NCBI GenBank assembly: GCA_903922735.1
Contig: CAIXUZ010000049.1
Coordinates: 19,439 to 83,438 of the forward strand
Length of the DNA: 64,000 nt
From: an uncultured Verrucomicrobia subdivision 3 bacterium
GTDB taxonomy: Bacteria > Verrucomicrobiota > Verrucomicrobiia > Limisphaerales > UBA11358
Direction of reading: 5' to 3'
Each line of letters opens with the position of its first letter. Position 1 is the stretch's first letter. The notes beneath the pieces are model-generated. The model did not search any database, was not told the origin of the DNA, and saw nothing but the letters and a program-made list of their open reading frames with translations. A program made the position numbers and the translations under genes. This document shows positions 48,000-58,524 of the stretch, piece after piece.

Positions 48000-50468
48000 A
48001 TGCACCCCCATAAACTCCTCCGGGCGACCGTTGCTACGGTTGCATTTTTCGCCACCGCCACCGCGCTGCACGCCAGCGAGGCCGACTTGAAAATCCCCCC
48101 CCTCGGCGCCGTCAAGTTTGACGGGCTGTTTGGCATCTCCGGCATCCAGTTGATGTATATGGGCATTTTGATGTGCGCCATCGGTGCGACGTTCGGCTTG
48201 GTGCAATACTGGCAGACCAAATCCCTGCCCGTTCACAAATCCATGGCGGCGGTTTCACAGACGATTTGGGAGACTTGCAAAACCTACCTGTTTCAACAGG
48301 GAAAATTTTTAGCCATCCTCTGGCTGCTCATCGGCGGTTGCATCTTTTTCTACTTCAAAGTGCTGGAAGAAAAAAGCTATGGCGACGTCATCGTCATTCT
48401 GCTGGCCTCCATCCTTGGCATTCTCGGCAGCTACGGGGTGGCATGGTTCGGAATTCGCATCAATACCACCGCCAACAGCCGCACTTCGTTCGCGGCGCTG
48501 AAGGGCACGCCGGTCACCGTCGTTGGCATCCCGCTCCGCTCGGGCATGAGCGTCGGATTGTTGCTCGTCTCGGTGGAATTGTTCTTCATGATCTGCATCT
48601 TGATTTTCCTGCCAAACAAGCTGGTCGGCCCCTGCTTCATCGGCTTTGCCATCGGTGAATCGCTCGGCGCCAGCGTGCTGCGCATCTGCGGCGGCATCTT
48701 CACCAAGATTGCCGACATCGGTTCCGACCTGATGAAAATCGTCTTCAAACTTCCTGAAGATGATCCGAAGAATCCCGGTGTCATTGCGGATTGCACCGGC
48801 GACAACGCCGGCGACAGCGTCGGACCGACGGCGGACGGTTTTGAAACCTACGGCGTCACCGGCGTCGCACTCATCGCCTTTCTCTCGCTGGCCCTGGCGG
48901 CCCCCGAATCACAATCCACTTGCGCCACGCTCATCATCTGGCTGTTCGTCATGCGGGCTTTGATGATCGTCACTTCGTTGGTTTCCTATTTTCTGAACGA
49001 AGGCATCACCCAGGCAAAATTCGGCGGCAAAAAAGATTTTGACTTTGAAGCCCCGCTCACGCATTTGGTTTGGATCACCTCAGCCGTGTCCATCGTCATC
49101 ACGTTCATTGCCAGTTTTCTGCTGCTATCCAAACAAACTGGCATTGATTCAAATCTGTGGTGGGTGCTGTCGGCCATCATTTCGTGCGGCACCGTGGCGG
49201 GCGCGGTGATCCCTGAATTCACCAAGGTTTTCACCAGCACCAACTCGCAGCACGTCAAAGAAGTGACCACCTGCTCCAAACACGGCGGCGCGTCGCTGAA
49301 CATCCTGTCCGGCTTTGTCGCGGGCAATTTCTCCGCGTTCTGGATGGGACTCTGCATCCTTTTCCTGATGTTTTGCGCCAGCCTGCTGTCAAATTACACC
49401 GACTCGCCGATCATCGCGCTGATGCCGGAGAAATTCAAGTTTGCCGCGCCCATCTTCGCTTTCGGCCTGGTCGCCTTCGGTTTCCTGGGCATGGGGCCGG
49501 TGACGATTGCCGTGGACAGCTACGGACCGGTGACCGACAACGCCCAATCCGTCTATGAATTGAGCCGCATCGAAGCGCAGCCAAACATCGCTGCTGAAAT
49601 TGAAAAAGATTTCGGCTTCAAGCCGGATTTTGAAAACGCCAAGCATCTGCTCGAAAAAAACGACGGCGCCGGCAACACCTTCAAGGCCACCGCCAAGCCG
49701 GTGCTCATCGGCACCGCCGTCGTCGGCGCAACCACGATGGTTTTCGGCATCATTATTTTGCTGGAAAATATGTTCGGTAACGTCATTGCGCATTTGAGCC
49801 TGGTGCAGCCGGAAATCATTCTCGGCCTGCTTATGGGCGGCGCGGTGATTTATTGGTTCACCGGCGCGAGCACGCAAGCCGTCGTCACCGGCTCCTATCG
49901 GGCCGTGGTTTATATCCAGGACCACATGAAACTCGACGCCACCACCGCTTCGGAAGCCGACAGCAAGGAAGTCGTCCGCATCTGCACCGTCTATGCGCAG
50001 AAAGGCATGTGGAACATCTTCATCGTCATCTTCTGCCTCGCACTGTCGCTGGCGTTTTTTAACCCGTATTTCTTCATCGGCTACCTCGTCGGCATTGCCT
50101 TCTTCGGCTTGTATCAAGCCATCTTCATGGCCAATGCCGGCGGCGCGTGGGACAACGCCAAGAAAATCGTCGAAGTGGATCTCCGCCAAAAAGGCACGCC
50201 GCTGCACGCCGCCACCGTCGTCGGCGACACCGTGGGCGATCCGTTCAAAGACACGTCGTCCGTGGCGCTGAATCCCGTGATCAAATTCACTACGCTCTTC
50301 GGCCTACTCGCGGTGGAAATCGCCGTGACCATCCAGCAACAAAGCGTCAAAACCCTCATCGGCGGCTTTTTCTTCCTCATCGCCCTGGTGTTCATCTATC
50401 GCTCGTTCTACAGCATGCGGATCCCGGAAGAAGATTTGCAGGCGGATGCGGCGCCCAAGAATCACTGA
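48000..50468 (+). CDS. hppA: Membrane-bound ion-pumping pyrophosphatase
   Basis: This integral membrane enzyme of 822 residues, with about 16 hydrophobic segments, couples PPi hydrolysis to H+ or Na+ export. The substrate loop reads 'ADIGSDLM...LPEDDPKNPGVIADCTGDNAG' and then 'DSVGPTADGFETYGVTG', a divergent form of the canonical DNVGDCAGMAADLFE motif. Late motifs 'GAWDNAKKIVE' and 'GDTVGDPFKDTSSVALNP' are intact. At the position that separates K+-dependent from K+-independent types ('GNTFKATAKP') there is Lys, which favours the K+-independent type. The N-terminus looks like a signal peptide (ending around 'LHASEADLKI'). The ion cannot be fixed from sequence. Confidence 0.92.
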   Translation: MHPHKLLRATVATVAFFATATALHASEADLKIPPLGAVKFDGLFGISGIQLMYMGILMCAIGATFGLVQYWQTKSLPVHKSMAAVSQTIWETCKTYLFQQGKFLAILWLLIGGCIFFYFKVLEEKSYGDVIVILLASILGILGSYGVAWFGIRINTTANSRTSFAALKGTPVTVVGIPLRSGMSVGLLLVSVELFFMICILIFLPNKLVGPCFIGFAIGESLGASVLRICGGIFTKIADIGSDLMKIVFKLPEDDPKNPGVIADCTGDNAGDSVGPTADGFETYGVTGVALIAFLSLALAAPESQSTCATLIIWLFVMRALMIVTSLVSYFLNEGITQAKFGGKKDFDFEAPLTHLVWITSAVSIVITFIASFLLLSKQTGIDSNLWWVLSAIISCGTVAGAVIPEFTKVFTSTNSQHVKEVTTCSKHGGASLNILSGFVAGNFSAFWMGLCILFLMFCASLLSNYTDSPIIALMPEKFKFAAPIFAFGLVAFGFLGMGPVTIAVDSYGPVTDNAQSVYELSRIEAQPNIAAEIEKDFGFKPDFENAKHLLEKNDGAGNTFKATAKPVLIGTAVVGATTMVFGIIILLENMFGNVIAHLSLVQPEIILGLLMGGAVIYWFTGASTQAVVTGSYRAVVYIQDHMKLDATTASEADSKEVVRICTVYAQKGMWNIFIVIFCLALSLAFFNPYFFIGYLVGIAFFGLYQAIFMANAGGAWDNAKKIVEVDLRQKGTPLHAATVVGDTVGDPFKDTSSVALNPVIKFTTLFGLLAVEIAVTIQQQSVKTLIGGFFFLIALVFIYRSFYSMRIPEEDLQADAAPKNH

Positions 50469-50485
50469 TCATATTCCAGCCCCGA

Positions 50486-50518
50486 ACGGCAGGGTCATCT
50501 GACCCTGCCGTTTTTTAT
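50486..50518 (+). terminator. Rho-independent terminator after hppA
   Basis: ACGGCAGGGTCA and TGACCCTGCCGT are perfect complements with a two-base loop, followed by a T-run. Confidence 0.92.
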
Positions 50519-50825
50519 TTTTGCCACGAAATTTTGAAAGTTGACGTCCATTGCCAATGGGGCCGGACCGAATTTATTCAGAAAACTCTATAAAAATTGC
50601 GCGGAGCACGGTGTGGTCTCCGGCCGGGGAATCATGTCAGGGTCAATTAGAGTCACGGTCTCGACGTTTCATCTTTTGCAGAGATTCCTGTCAGGGTTCA
50701 CATTTCGCGCACAATTCGCTTTCAAAAACTTGACGCCCACCGTCAATTTGCGAGTCTTGACCCTCGCATCCCAACGACTGAACAACCACTGACGCGCTCA
50801 TTTTGGAGATGCCTGTCCTACATCT
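50519..50825. other. Intergenic, no gene found
   Basis: It contains a CCATTG-CCAATGG palindrome near 50548 and two loose copies of a TTGACG(T/C)CCA motif, at about 50540 and 50730. The track ORFs here have no recognisable similarity. It probably holds the GH95 promoter. Confidence 0.4.
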
Positions 50826-53246
50826 ATGAAGACGACAATGACTATAAAAACCTCCAGACTCAGGATGCTATTGGCGCTGTTAATCGGCATCCCTGCCTCT
50901 GGCCTGCTATCAGGCACCGTTCCAGCAAACGGACAAATTCAGCTTTGGTATCAACAACCGGCCAGACGCTGGTCTGAAGCCTTGCCGCTCGGCAACGGTC
51001 GGCTGGGCGCGATGGTCTTTGGCGGTGTGAGCGATGAACACATTCAGTTTAACGAAAGCACACTCTGGACCGGTTATCCGCACGAGTATCAGCACGAGGG
51101 AGCGGTGAAATTTCTGCCGCAAATACGTGCGCTGTTGAACGAAGGTCGCGCTCTTGACCGCGAAGCTGCCGCGCTGGAAAAGGCCGGCCAGAAAGTCAAC
51201 GCGACTGAAAAAGCCAAAGCCGCGCGCGCCAAACAAAAAGAGGCGGAAGACATTGCCGGCAAAGAATTTATGGGCGTACCGATACGTCAAAAAGCGTATC
51301 AGGCGTTTGGTGATTTGCGGATTGCGTTCCCCGCATCGACAAACTTCGCTGATTATCGCCGCGACCTTGACCTCGATTCCGCCGTGGCGCATGTGACCTA
51401 TCGCATCGGCGACACGACGTTCACCCGCGAATGTTTCGCGACGTTTCCAGATCAAGTCATCATCTGGCGCGTGGCGGCGAACAAGAAGGGCGCGGTAAAT
51501 TTTACCGCCAAACTCGACAGTCTGCACAAATCCGCGCAGATCGCCATGCGCGGCGGCCAGCAACTCGCATTGTCCGGCCAGGTTGAAGAAGGCGGCGTAA
51601 AATTTGAAGCCCGCATCGAAGTCCGCGCCGATGGCGGCAAGGTGATGGCGAATGATCAGAGCATCACGGTTGAGAACGCAAACTCCGCAATGCTGATCCT
51701 GGCGGCGGCGACCAGCCACAAGAATTTCACCGACATCACCGCCGACCCGACGGCACGTTGCCAAGCGGCGCTGGCGGGCGCAGCGAAAAAAGATTTTGCC
51801 ACGCTGCTCAAGGCCCACACCGCGGATCATCAGGCAATGTTCCGGCGCGTGTCCCTCAACCTCGGCCAATCCGACGCGGCGAAATTACCCACCGACCAGC
51901 GGCTCAAGGACTTCGCCACCGGCAACGATCCCGACCTCGCCGCGCTGACATTTCAATACGGCCGCTACCTGCTTATCGCCAGCAGCCGCCCCGGCGGTCA
52001 GCCGGCGAATTTGCAGGGCATTTGGAATGATTCACTCAAGCCGGCCTGGGACAGCAAATGGACGGTGAACATCAACACCGAGATGAATTACTGGCCCGCC
52101 GAGGTGGCCAATCTTTCCGAATGCACCGCGCCGCTCTTCGATATGATCGCCGACTGTGCCGTAACCGGGGCCAAGACCGCACAGGCTCATTACGGTGCGC
52201 GCGGCTGGGTGTTACACCACAATACCGACCTCTGGCGCGGCACGGCGCCGATCAACGCCAGCAACCACGGCATTTGGGTCACCGGCGGCTCGTGGCTTTG
52301 CCAGCATCTGTGGGAACACTATCTCTTTACCGGCGACAAACAATTTCTCGCTGGGCGCGCCTATCCGTTGATGCACGATGCGGCGCTGTTCTTCACCGAA
52401 TACATCACGCGCGACCCGATCACCGGCAAGCTTGTCAGCGGGCCGTCGAATTCACCCGAACAAGGCGGTCTCGTAATGGGACCGACGATGGATCACGAAA
52501 TCATCCGTGCGTTGTTCGCCAACACGGCGGCAGCGGCAAGAATTCTTGAGCGTGACGAAAAATTTGCCGCGCGGCTCGACGCGATGAGCCGGGAAATCGT
52601 GCCGTTGCAGATTGGCCAATATGGCCAGCTTCAGGAATGGGTCGAGGACAAGGACGACCCAAAGAATCATCATCGTCATGTCTCGCACCTTTGGGCGGTT
52701 TATCCCGGCAATGAAATCACGCCGGCACAGACGAATTTATTTGCTGCCGCGCGGCAGTCGCTGCTTTTTCGCGGCGACGAGGCCACCGGCTGGAGCATGG
52801 GCTGGAAAATCAATCTCTGGGCACGCTTTCTTGACGGCGACCATGCCAACCAGATGCTGAAGTTGCTGATCAAACCGCTCGCGGACAAAGGCACGATGGG
52901 CGGCGGTGGAATGTATCCAAATTTGTTTGATGCGCATCCGCCGTTCCAGATTGATGGCAATTTCGGTGCGGCTTCCGGCATCGCGGAAATGCTGCTGCAA
53001 AGCCAGAACGACGAAATCGTCTTGCTTCCGGCGCTGCCGAAAGACTGGCCGGCGGGCAATGTGAATGGCTTGCGCGCGCGCGGCGGTTTTGAAGTGAATA
53101 TCACCTGGGCAAACGGCCGGTTGGATAAGGCTGAAGTCAAATCCCTGCTCGGCCACCCGCTCCGGGTTCGCTATGGCAAACAAACGACGGAGTTAAAAAC
53201 CAAGCCCAACCAAATCATCAGATTCGATGAACAACTCCACCACTGA
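50826..53246 (+). CDS. Glycoside hydrolase family 95 (alpha-L-fucosidase type), exported
   Basis: The 806-residue protein has a signal peptide ('[19 protein letters not shown]'). It is expected to remove alpha-1,2-linked fucose, or in some members galactose, from glycans. GH95 landmarks are '[19 protein letters not shown]', 'NESTLWTG', '[20 protein letters not shown]' (catalytic Asn residues), '[20 protein letters not shown]' (acid Glu) and '[16 protein letters not shown]'. Between '[11 protein letters not shown]' and '[20 protein letters not shown]' there is an Ala/Lys/Glu-rich stretch of about 35 residues that I do not expect in the family. comF follows after 26 bp. Confidence 0.92.
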   Translation: MKTTMTIKTSRLRMLLALLIGIPASGLLSGTVPANGQIQLWYQQPARRWSEALPLGNGRLGAMVFGGVSDEHIQFNESTLWTGYPHEYQHEGAVKFLPQIRALLNEGRALDREAAALEKAGQKVNATEKAKAARAKQKEAEDIAGKEFMGVPIRQKAYQAFGDLRIAFPASTNFADYRRDLDLDSAVAHVTYRIGDTTFTRECFATFPDQVIIWRVAANKKGAVNFTAKLDSLHKSAQIAMRGGQQLALSGQVEEGGVKFEARIEVRADGGKVMANDQSITVENANSAMLILAAATSHKNFTDITADPTARCQAALAGAAKKDFATLLKAHTADHQAMFRRVSLNLGQSDAAKLPTDQRLKDFATGNDPDLAALTFQYGRYLLIASSRPGGQPANLQGIWNDSLKPAWDSKWTVNINTEMNYWPAEVANLSECTAPLFDMIADCAVTGAKTAQAHYGARGWVLHHNTDLWRGTAPINASNHGIWVTGGSWLCQHLWEHYLFTGDKQFLAGRAYPLMHDAALFFTEYITRDPITGKLVSGPSNSPEQGGLVMGPTMDHEIIRALFANTAAAARILERDEKFAARLDAMSREIVPLQIGQYGQLQEWVEDKDDPKNHHRHVSHLWAVYPGNEITPAQTNLFAAARQSLLFRGDEATGWSMGWKINLWARFLDGDHANQMLKLLIKPLADKGTMGGGGMYPNLFDAHPPFQIDGNFGAASGIAEMLLQSQNDEIVLLPALPKDWPAGNVNGLRARGGFEVNITWANGRLDKAEVKSLLGHPLRVRYGKQTTELKTKPNQIIRFDEQLHH

Positions 53247-53272
53247 CGGACCATCATCCCGTGGCATAACCA

Positions 53273-54019
53273 ATGACTGCAACGCCCGCCGCCAGAATCT
53301 CTAGTTGGCTGGAAGCCGCCATTGGTCTGGTTTTTCCGGAAACCTGCCAGTTGTGCAAGAATGGCCGCGCCCAACCCCGCGATGGTTATGTGTGCGGCAC
53401 CTGCTGGTCGCAAGTCCGCTTCATCCGCCCGCCGTTTTGCGAGCGTTGCGGCCTGCCCTATCCCGGCGACCTCACCACTTCATTTGTCTGCTCGAATTGC
53501 AGCGGGCTGGAATTGCATTTCTCCGCCGCGCGCTCGGCCGTCGTCGCCAAAAGTGTCGTGCTGGAGGCCATCCACCGGTACAAATATCAACACGCTCTCT
53601 GGTTTGAAAAATTTCTCGCCGACCTGCTCGTGCGCGCGGCCACGACGGAGTTGAAAAGGGAATGCTGGGATTTTATCATTCCCGTCCCGCTCCATCCGCT
53701 CAAGTTGCGCGAACGCGAATTCAACCAAGCTGGACGCCTCGCCCGGCATTTGAGCCGGGCCGTGAACCTTCCGCTGGATGAAATATCACTCCGCCGCATC
53801 ACGCCCACGGCGACCCAGACGCTGCTCACCCGCGAACAACGCGCCGCCAACATGAAAAACGCCTTTGCCGTTCTGCCCGGCGTGCGGCTGGACGGAAAAC
53901 GAATTGTCCTGGTGGACGATGTTTTCACCACCGGAGCCACCACCGGCGCCTGCGCACGGGCTTTGCGGCAGGCGGGCGCAACGGATGTTTGCGTCTGGAC
54001 AGTTGCCCGCGGACTTTGA
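53273..54019 (+). CDS. ComF family phosphoribosyltransferase-like protein
   Basis: The 248-residue protein has a zinc-finger N-terminus ('CQLCKNGRAQ', 'VCGTCWSQ', 'FCERCGLPY', 'VCSNCSGLE') and a PRTase domain with the PRPP-binding signature 'GKRIVLVDDVFTTGATTGAC'. ComF proteins are needed for DNA uptake in naturally competent bacteria, but the family is widespread and often of unknown role. It lies between GH95 and accD, 15 bp before accD, and is probably co-transcribed with them. Confidence 0.92.
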   Translation: MTATPAARISSWLEAAIGLVFPETCQLCKNGRAQPRDGYVCGTCWSQVRFIRPPFCERCGLPYPGDLTTSFVCSNCSGLELHFSAARSAVVAKSVVLEAIHRYKYQHALWFEKFLADLLVRAATTELKRECWDFIIPVPLHPLKLREREFNQAGRLARHLSRAVNLPLDEISLRRITPTATQTLLTREQRAANMKNAFAVLPGVRLDGKRIVLVDDVFTTGATTGACARALRQAGATDVCVWTVARGL

Positions 54020-54034
54020 ATAATCTGGCCAATC

Positions 54035-54964
54035 ATGGCGACTAAATTTCTTACCAAAGAAAAGATGGGCGTGGAACAGGTGGAACCGGCATTGACGCCA
54101 CCCCTGGAAAGACCGACGCTGCCCCAAAAGCCCAAGCTGGGCACCTCGAAATCCCGCAAACGGGATATTCCCGAAGGTCTGTGGACGAAATGCCCGACCT
54201 GCAGCACGATGATTTTCGACAAGGAACTGGACGAAAACCTCAAGGTTTGCCTGAAATGCGGCCATCATTTCCCCATCGGCTCCCGTGAACGCATCCATTC
54301 CCTGGTCGAAACCTGTTCCTTTGAAGAAATGGACGCCAACATGGCCAGCGTGGACGTGCTCGGCTTTAAAGGGGTCGCCACCTATAAATCCAAGCTCGAA
54401 GCCTATCGGAAATCCACCACGCTCAAAGACGCTGTCGTCACCGGCATCTGTAAAATCGGCCCGCACCGCGTGGCGCTCGGCGTGATGGATTTCGGTTTTC
54501 TCGGCGGCTCCATGGGTTCCGTCGTCGGTGAAAAGCTCACCCGGCTCATTGAACGCGGCACGGAAGGCCGGTTGCCGGTCATCATTATTTCCACCAGCGG
54601 CGGTGCGCGGATGTATGAAGGCATGTTCAGCCTCATGCAGATGGCCAAGACCAGCGCCGCCCTCGCCTACCACGCCCAGCAACGCCTGCCTTACCTCAGC
54701 GTGCTGACCCATCCGACCACCGCCGGCGTCATGGCCAGCTATGCCACCCTGGGCGATTTGATTCTGGCGGAACCCAAGGCCATGATTGGCTTTGCCGGTC
54801 CGCGCGTGATCAAGGACACCACGCAGGCAGAACTGCCGCCGGGCTTTCAAACGGCGGAATTCCTCCTCGACCACGGCCTGATTGACGCCATCGTGCCGCG
54901 CAAGGAAATGAAGGAACGCCTCATCGAGTATCTCCACTACGTCACCGCCGGGAAAAAAGACTGA
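54035..54964 (+). CDS. accD: Acetyl-CoA carboxylase carboxyltransferase subunit beta
   Basis: This is part of the first step of fatty acid synthesis: transfer of CO2 from biotin to acetyl-CoA. The zinc finger is visible as 'KCPTCSTMIF' and 'VCLKCGHHFPIGSRERI'. The crotonase-like core shows 'FLGGSMGSVVGEKLTRLIER', 'STSGGARMYEGMFSLMQMAK' and 'AMIGFAGPRVIKDTT'. At 309 residues it is full length. The partner accA is not in the window. Confidence 0.97.
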   Translation: MATKFLTKEKMGVEQVEPALTPPLERPTLPQKPKLGTSKSRKRDIPEGLWTKCPTCSTMIFDKELDENLKVCLKCGHHFPIGSRERIHSLVETCSFEEMDANMASVDVLGFKGVATYKSKLEAYRKSTTLKDAVVTGICKIGPHRVALGVMDFGFLGGSMGSVVGEKLTRLIERGTEGRLPVIIISTSGGARMYEGMFSLMQMAKTSAALAYHAQQRLPYLSVLTHPTTAGVMASYATLGDLILAEPKAMIGFAGPRVIKDTTQAELPPGFQTAEFLLDHGLIDAIVPRKEMKERLIEYLHYVTAGKKD

Positions 54965-55063
54965 AGCGCTCACGCTTCGCCACCCAGGGTTGCCAGCTAC
55001 CACTCTTTACCACTCTTAGGCCGGCACAAAACCAACCCCCGCCGGCGAACTGGTGTTTGACTA

Positions 55064-57871
55064 TTGACCAACGTTGACAAAGAATCGGCCTGTATGCGTC
55101 ACGGACGAAGCAATTTTTTTCTGCTGCCGGTTATCTTCGTGATTACGATCGCCGAGTTTCTTTTTGACATGGCGACGCCCGTGGGAATATCTGATTGGGT
55201 TCTGTATTTCATTCCCCTGACGCTGACGGTCTTTGTCGGCACCCGTTATTTCCCGTATCTGCTGGCCGGACTATTTACTGTGCTGATGTTTTCCGGGCTC
55301 TATTTGTCTCCCGCCGGTGCTCCCACCAGCCTCGCGTTGACCGGACGGTCAATTGGCATGATTGGTTTGTGGGTGATGGCCCTGATTATTGCCGAGCGAA
55401 AAGCCATTGAAGGCGCTCTTCGCCACACCCAACGCACCTTGAAGACCATCAGCGAATGCAATCAGGTGCTCGTGCGCGCCTCCAGCGAATCGGAACTGCT
55501 TCACGAAGTTTGCCGCATCATCGTGGAAGACGGCGGCTATCGGCTGGCCTGGGTCGGCTTCCCGGTAAATAACGAGGAAAAATCGGTGACTATCGCGGCC
55601 TTCGCCGGTTGCGATGAAGGCTATTTGGATAGCCTGCAAATCACCTGGGCCGATCAGGAACGCGGGCGCGGACCCGTCGGCACCTGCCTCCGCGAAGGTC
55701 AAATGGTCATTTGTCGCAATTTCCTGGCCGACCCTAAAACCGCCCCCTGGCATGAGGCCGCATCCAAACGCGGCTTCGCCTCCATGATCTCCCTGCCCTT
55801 GTTGAATGAGAAAAAAGTCTTCGCCGTGCTTTCCATATACGCCAAGGAAGCGAACGCATTTGCCGACGAAGAAGTTCGCCTGCTCAACGAACTGGCGGGG
55901 GATTTGACCTTCGGCATCATCACCCAGCGCGCGCACCTCGAACAGCAGCAGGCGGAAACGGCCCTGGAGAATGAACGCAACCTGTTGCGCACCCTGATCG
56001 ACAATATTCCCGACTCCGTCTATGTGCGGGATCTGGCCAACCGCTATGTGCTCGCCAACAAGACCCTCGCCCGGCGATTGGGAGTGGCCGACCCCGCCGC
56101 GGTGATTGGCAAGACCGACGCGGATTTTTTCGACGCGACCCACGCGGCCAACGGCGCCCTAATCGACCGCGAAATTTTCGCCGGGAAACTTTATCTTAAC
56201 TTCGAGCAAACCCATCCGTTCCCCGACGGCAAACTGCGCACCATTCTTGCCAACAAAGTGCCCCTGTATGATGCGCGGGGGGCGGTGACCGGCCTGGTCG
56301 GCATCGGGCGCGACATCACCGAGCGCAAGCTGGCGGACGAAAAAATCCGCGAACAGGCCGAGTTGCTCAACCTCGCCCACGATGCCATCACCATCCGCGA
56401 CCTCGACCATCGCATCACTTATTGGAACCGCAGCGCTGAACGCATCTACGGGTGGACGGACGCCGAAGCCCTCGGCCAACCCATCCATCAGCTATTGAAG
56501 CTGGAACCAACCAAAATGGCCGAAGCCCGGCAGTTTTTGCTGGAGAACGGCTATTGGGTCGGCGAATTAACCGCCCGGACCAAAGACCGGCGCGAAGTGC
56601 TGGTGGAATCCAGTTGGACCCTCGTGCGCAACGCCGATGGTCAGCCCCAGTCGGTGCTCGCCTTCAGCGTCGATATCACCGAACAGCGGAAATTGGAACA
56701 TCAGGTTGCCCGCAACCAGCGGATTGAAAGCCTCGGCACCCTTTCCAGCGGCATCGCCCACGACCTCAACAACGTCCTGACCCCGATCATGATGTCCATC
56801 GGTCTGCTCAAAGATCAGGCCCATGATCCAACCGTTTCCAAGCTCGTCGCCGGCCTTGAATCCAGCACCCAGCGCGGCGCCCAGCTCGTGAAGCAAATTC
56901 TCACTTTCGGACGCGGCGTCAAAGGCGAGCGCATCCCGGTCAGCCTGCGCACCGTCGCCCGTGAAATACAACTGCTCATCCAGGAAACCTTCCCCAAGTC
57001 CATCCAGTTGGAATGCAACCTGCCTGACAGTCTTTGGATCGTCATCGGCGACCCCACGCAAATCGACCAGATTTTGCTAAACCTCGCCATCAACGCCCGC
57101 GACGCCATGCCCAACGGCGGCAAACTCACCTTCACCTTTGAGAATACGGTTGTGGATCAAGCCACGGCGGCAATTAATTCAGAAATCCGCCCCGGTTCCT
57201 ACGTCTGCATCCACATCACGGACACCGGCATTGGGATGACGAAAGAGATCATTGCGCGGATATTTGACCCGTTCTTTACCACCAAGCCGACCGGTCAGGG
57301 CACCGGCCTCGGCCTTTCCACCACTTTGGGCATCGTCAAAAGTCATGGCGGCTTCATCAATGTTTACAGCGAACCCGGCAAAGGCAGTATTTTCAAAGTT
57401 TACCTCCCCGCCCAAGCCTCCGGCGAATTCACCGAAGCGGAACCTCAAAGAGAACAAAAGTTAGCGAGTGGCCGCGGTGAACTCGTCCTGCTGGTGGACG
57501 ATGAGGAAGCCATTTGCTCCACCGTCAAAAAGATTCTTGAACGGTTCGGCTACCGGGTGCTCACCGCCGCCAACGGCGCGGAAGCCATCTCGCTCTATGC
57601 CACCCATGGCAAGGACATCGCCGTCGTCATCACCGACATGCACATGCCCATCATGGACGGCCCGGCCACCATCATCGCCCTCCAAGCCATAAACCCCCGC
57701 GTCAAGATCATCGGCTCCAGCGGCCTGGCTGCCAACGGCGGCGTCGCCAAAGCCGCCAGTTCCGGCGTGCGCCATTTTGTGCCCAAACCCTATTCCACGG
57801 AAAAAATCCTCCGCACCCTGCGCGATATCCTGGAAAATCGCCTTGAGGAAGAAAACAACCCGAGCATCTGA
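55064..57871 (+). CDS. Hybrid sensor histidine kinase: membrane region, GAF, two PAS, kinase, receiver
   Basis: The 935-residue protein has an N-terminal membrane region of about four helices (residues 15-115), a GAF domain (about 125-295) and two PAS domains (starting about 306 and 432). The phosphoacceptor is in 'LSSGIAHDLNNVLTPIM' (about 565). The HATPase has 'NLAINARDAMPNGGKL' and 'GQGTGLGLSTTLG'. The C-terminal receiver (about 805-925) has 'LLVDDEEAICSTVKK' and 'VVITDMHMPIMDGPA'. It is the same build as the kinase at 3620 but with fewer PAS domains. No partner gene is adjacent. Input signal unknown. Confidence 0.95.
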   Translation: MTNVDKESACMRHGRSNFFLLPVIFVITIAEFLFDMATPVGISDWVLYFIPLTLTVFVGTRYFPYLLAGLFTVLMFSGLYLSPAGAPTSLALTGRSIGMIGLWVMALIIAERKAIEGALRHTQRTLKTISECNQVLVRASSESELLHEVCRIIVEDGGYRLAWVGFPVNNEEKSVTIAAFAGCDEGYLDSLQITWADQERGRGPVGTCLREGQMVICRNFLADPKTAPWHEAASKRGFASMISLPLLNEKKVFAVLSIYAKEANAFADEEVRLLNELAGDLTFGIITQRAHLEQQQAETALENERNLLRTLIDNIPDSVYVRDLANRYVLANKTLARRLGVADPAAVIGKTDADFFDATHAANGALIDREIFAGKLYLNFEQTHPFPDGKLRTILANKVPLYDARGAVTGLVGIGRDITERKLADEKIREQAELLNLAHDAITIRDLDHRITYWNRSAERIYGWTDAEALGQPIHQLLKLEPTKMAEARQFLLENGYWVGELTARTKDRREVLVESSWTLVRNADGQPQSVLAFSVDITEQRKLEHQVARNQRIESLGTLSSGIAHDLNNVLTPIMMSIGLLKDQAHDPTVSKLVAGLESSTQRGAQLVKQILTFGRGVKGERIPVSLRTVAREIQLLIQETFPKSIQLECNLPDSLWIVIGDPTQIDQILLNLAINARDAMPNGGKLTFTFENTVVDQATAAINSEIRPGSYVCIHITDTGIGMTKEIIARIFDPFFTTKPTGQGTGLGLSTTLGIVKSHGGFINVYSEPGKGSIFKVYLPAQASGEFTEAEPQREQKLASGRGELVLLVDDEEAICSTVKKILERFGYRVLTAANGAEAISLYATHGKDIAVVITDMHMPIMDGPATIIALQAINPRVKIIGSSGLAANGGVAKAASSGVRHFVPKPYSTEKILRTLRDILENRLEEENNPSI

Positions 57872-57989
57872 TCTTACACCAGACCGAACGGACCGATCCG
57901 CGCGGAAACGGAATTGAATCTCAGATAGTCATCAACCTAGTCCCAGCTCCACCCACCGGCCGTGTTCCCTGACCGAATGCCTTGATTCC

Positions 57990-58241
57990 GTCACAAAATA
58001 CCTTGGAAATGACCCAAAACGACACGGGAATGCCAAAAAGGAAGGTTCGGATACCAAAAAGGAAGGTTCCAAAATCAAAAAGGAAGGTTCGGATGCGGCA
58101 AAAGAACCTTCCGATGGAACAAAAGAAGGTTCCTAAATGAAAAAGGAAAGTTTGAATGCGACAAAAGAACCTTCCGAAATCAAAAAAGAACCTTCCGAAA
58201 TCAAAAAGGAAGGTTCCCAAACGACCAAGGAACCCGCATTC
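57990..58241. repeat. Twelve-unit 21-bp tandem array
   Basis: Twelve contiguous units have an exact 21-bp period; the nine from 58032 to 58220 are best conserved. Each holds A-rich sequence plus a nine-base core in one of two orientations, GGAAGGTTC or its reverse complement GAACCTTCC, so several units are inverted within the array. On the plus strand they read as KKEGSDT-like heptads (one TAA interrupts); on the minus strand as 'FGRFFFD' and 'LGTFLFD' heptads (track ORF 57921-58313). The array lies 284 bp upstream of the FN3 gene at 58525. Confidence 0.93.
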
Positions 58242-58524
58242 AATATCTACGGTCAAAATCCCCTGCCCTGACCATCTCCGGCAGACAAAAATCGAACGCC
58301 TTTCACAACCCATTCAGAATGAATTAAATATACTGATGAGTATTTCTTGAAGATTAGCCGGACTATTGTATGATAAAAACCGTCAGACAGGCCTGAAGTT
58401 TGACCTTGCCTGAAACGGTAAACATCAAAGTAAATAAAAAATTATGGATGCTGTCTGGGGCTCCGGCCAAACGTGGGGTTCAAAAGGGTTGGCTTGGGGA
58501 TCAGGCACAAGAAAGGACCTCAAT

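Noticed and set aside
57990-58241. CRISPR array
   Set aside because: The period is 21 bp with no separate unique spacers and no cas genes; the units are contiguous. The same holds for the array at 26887.
57921-58313. 130-aa minus ORF with FGRFFFD-like repeats
   Set aside because: This is the mirror frame of the 21-bp array. It has no ribosome-binding site and a biased low-complexity composition.
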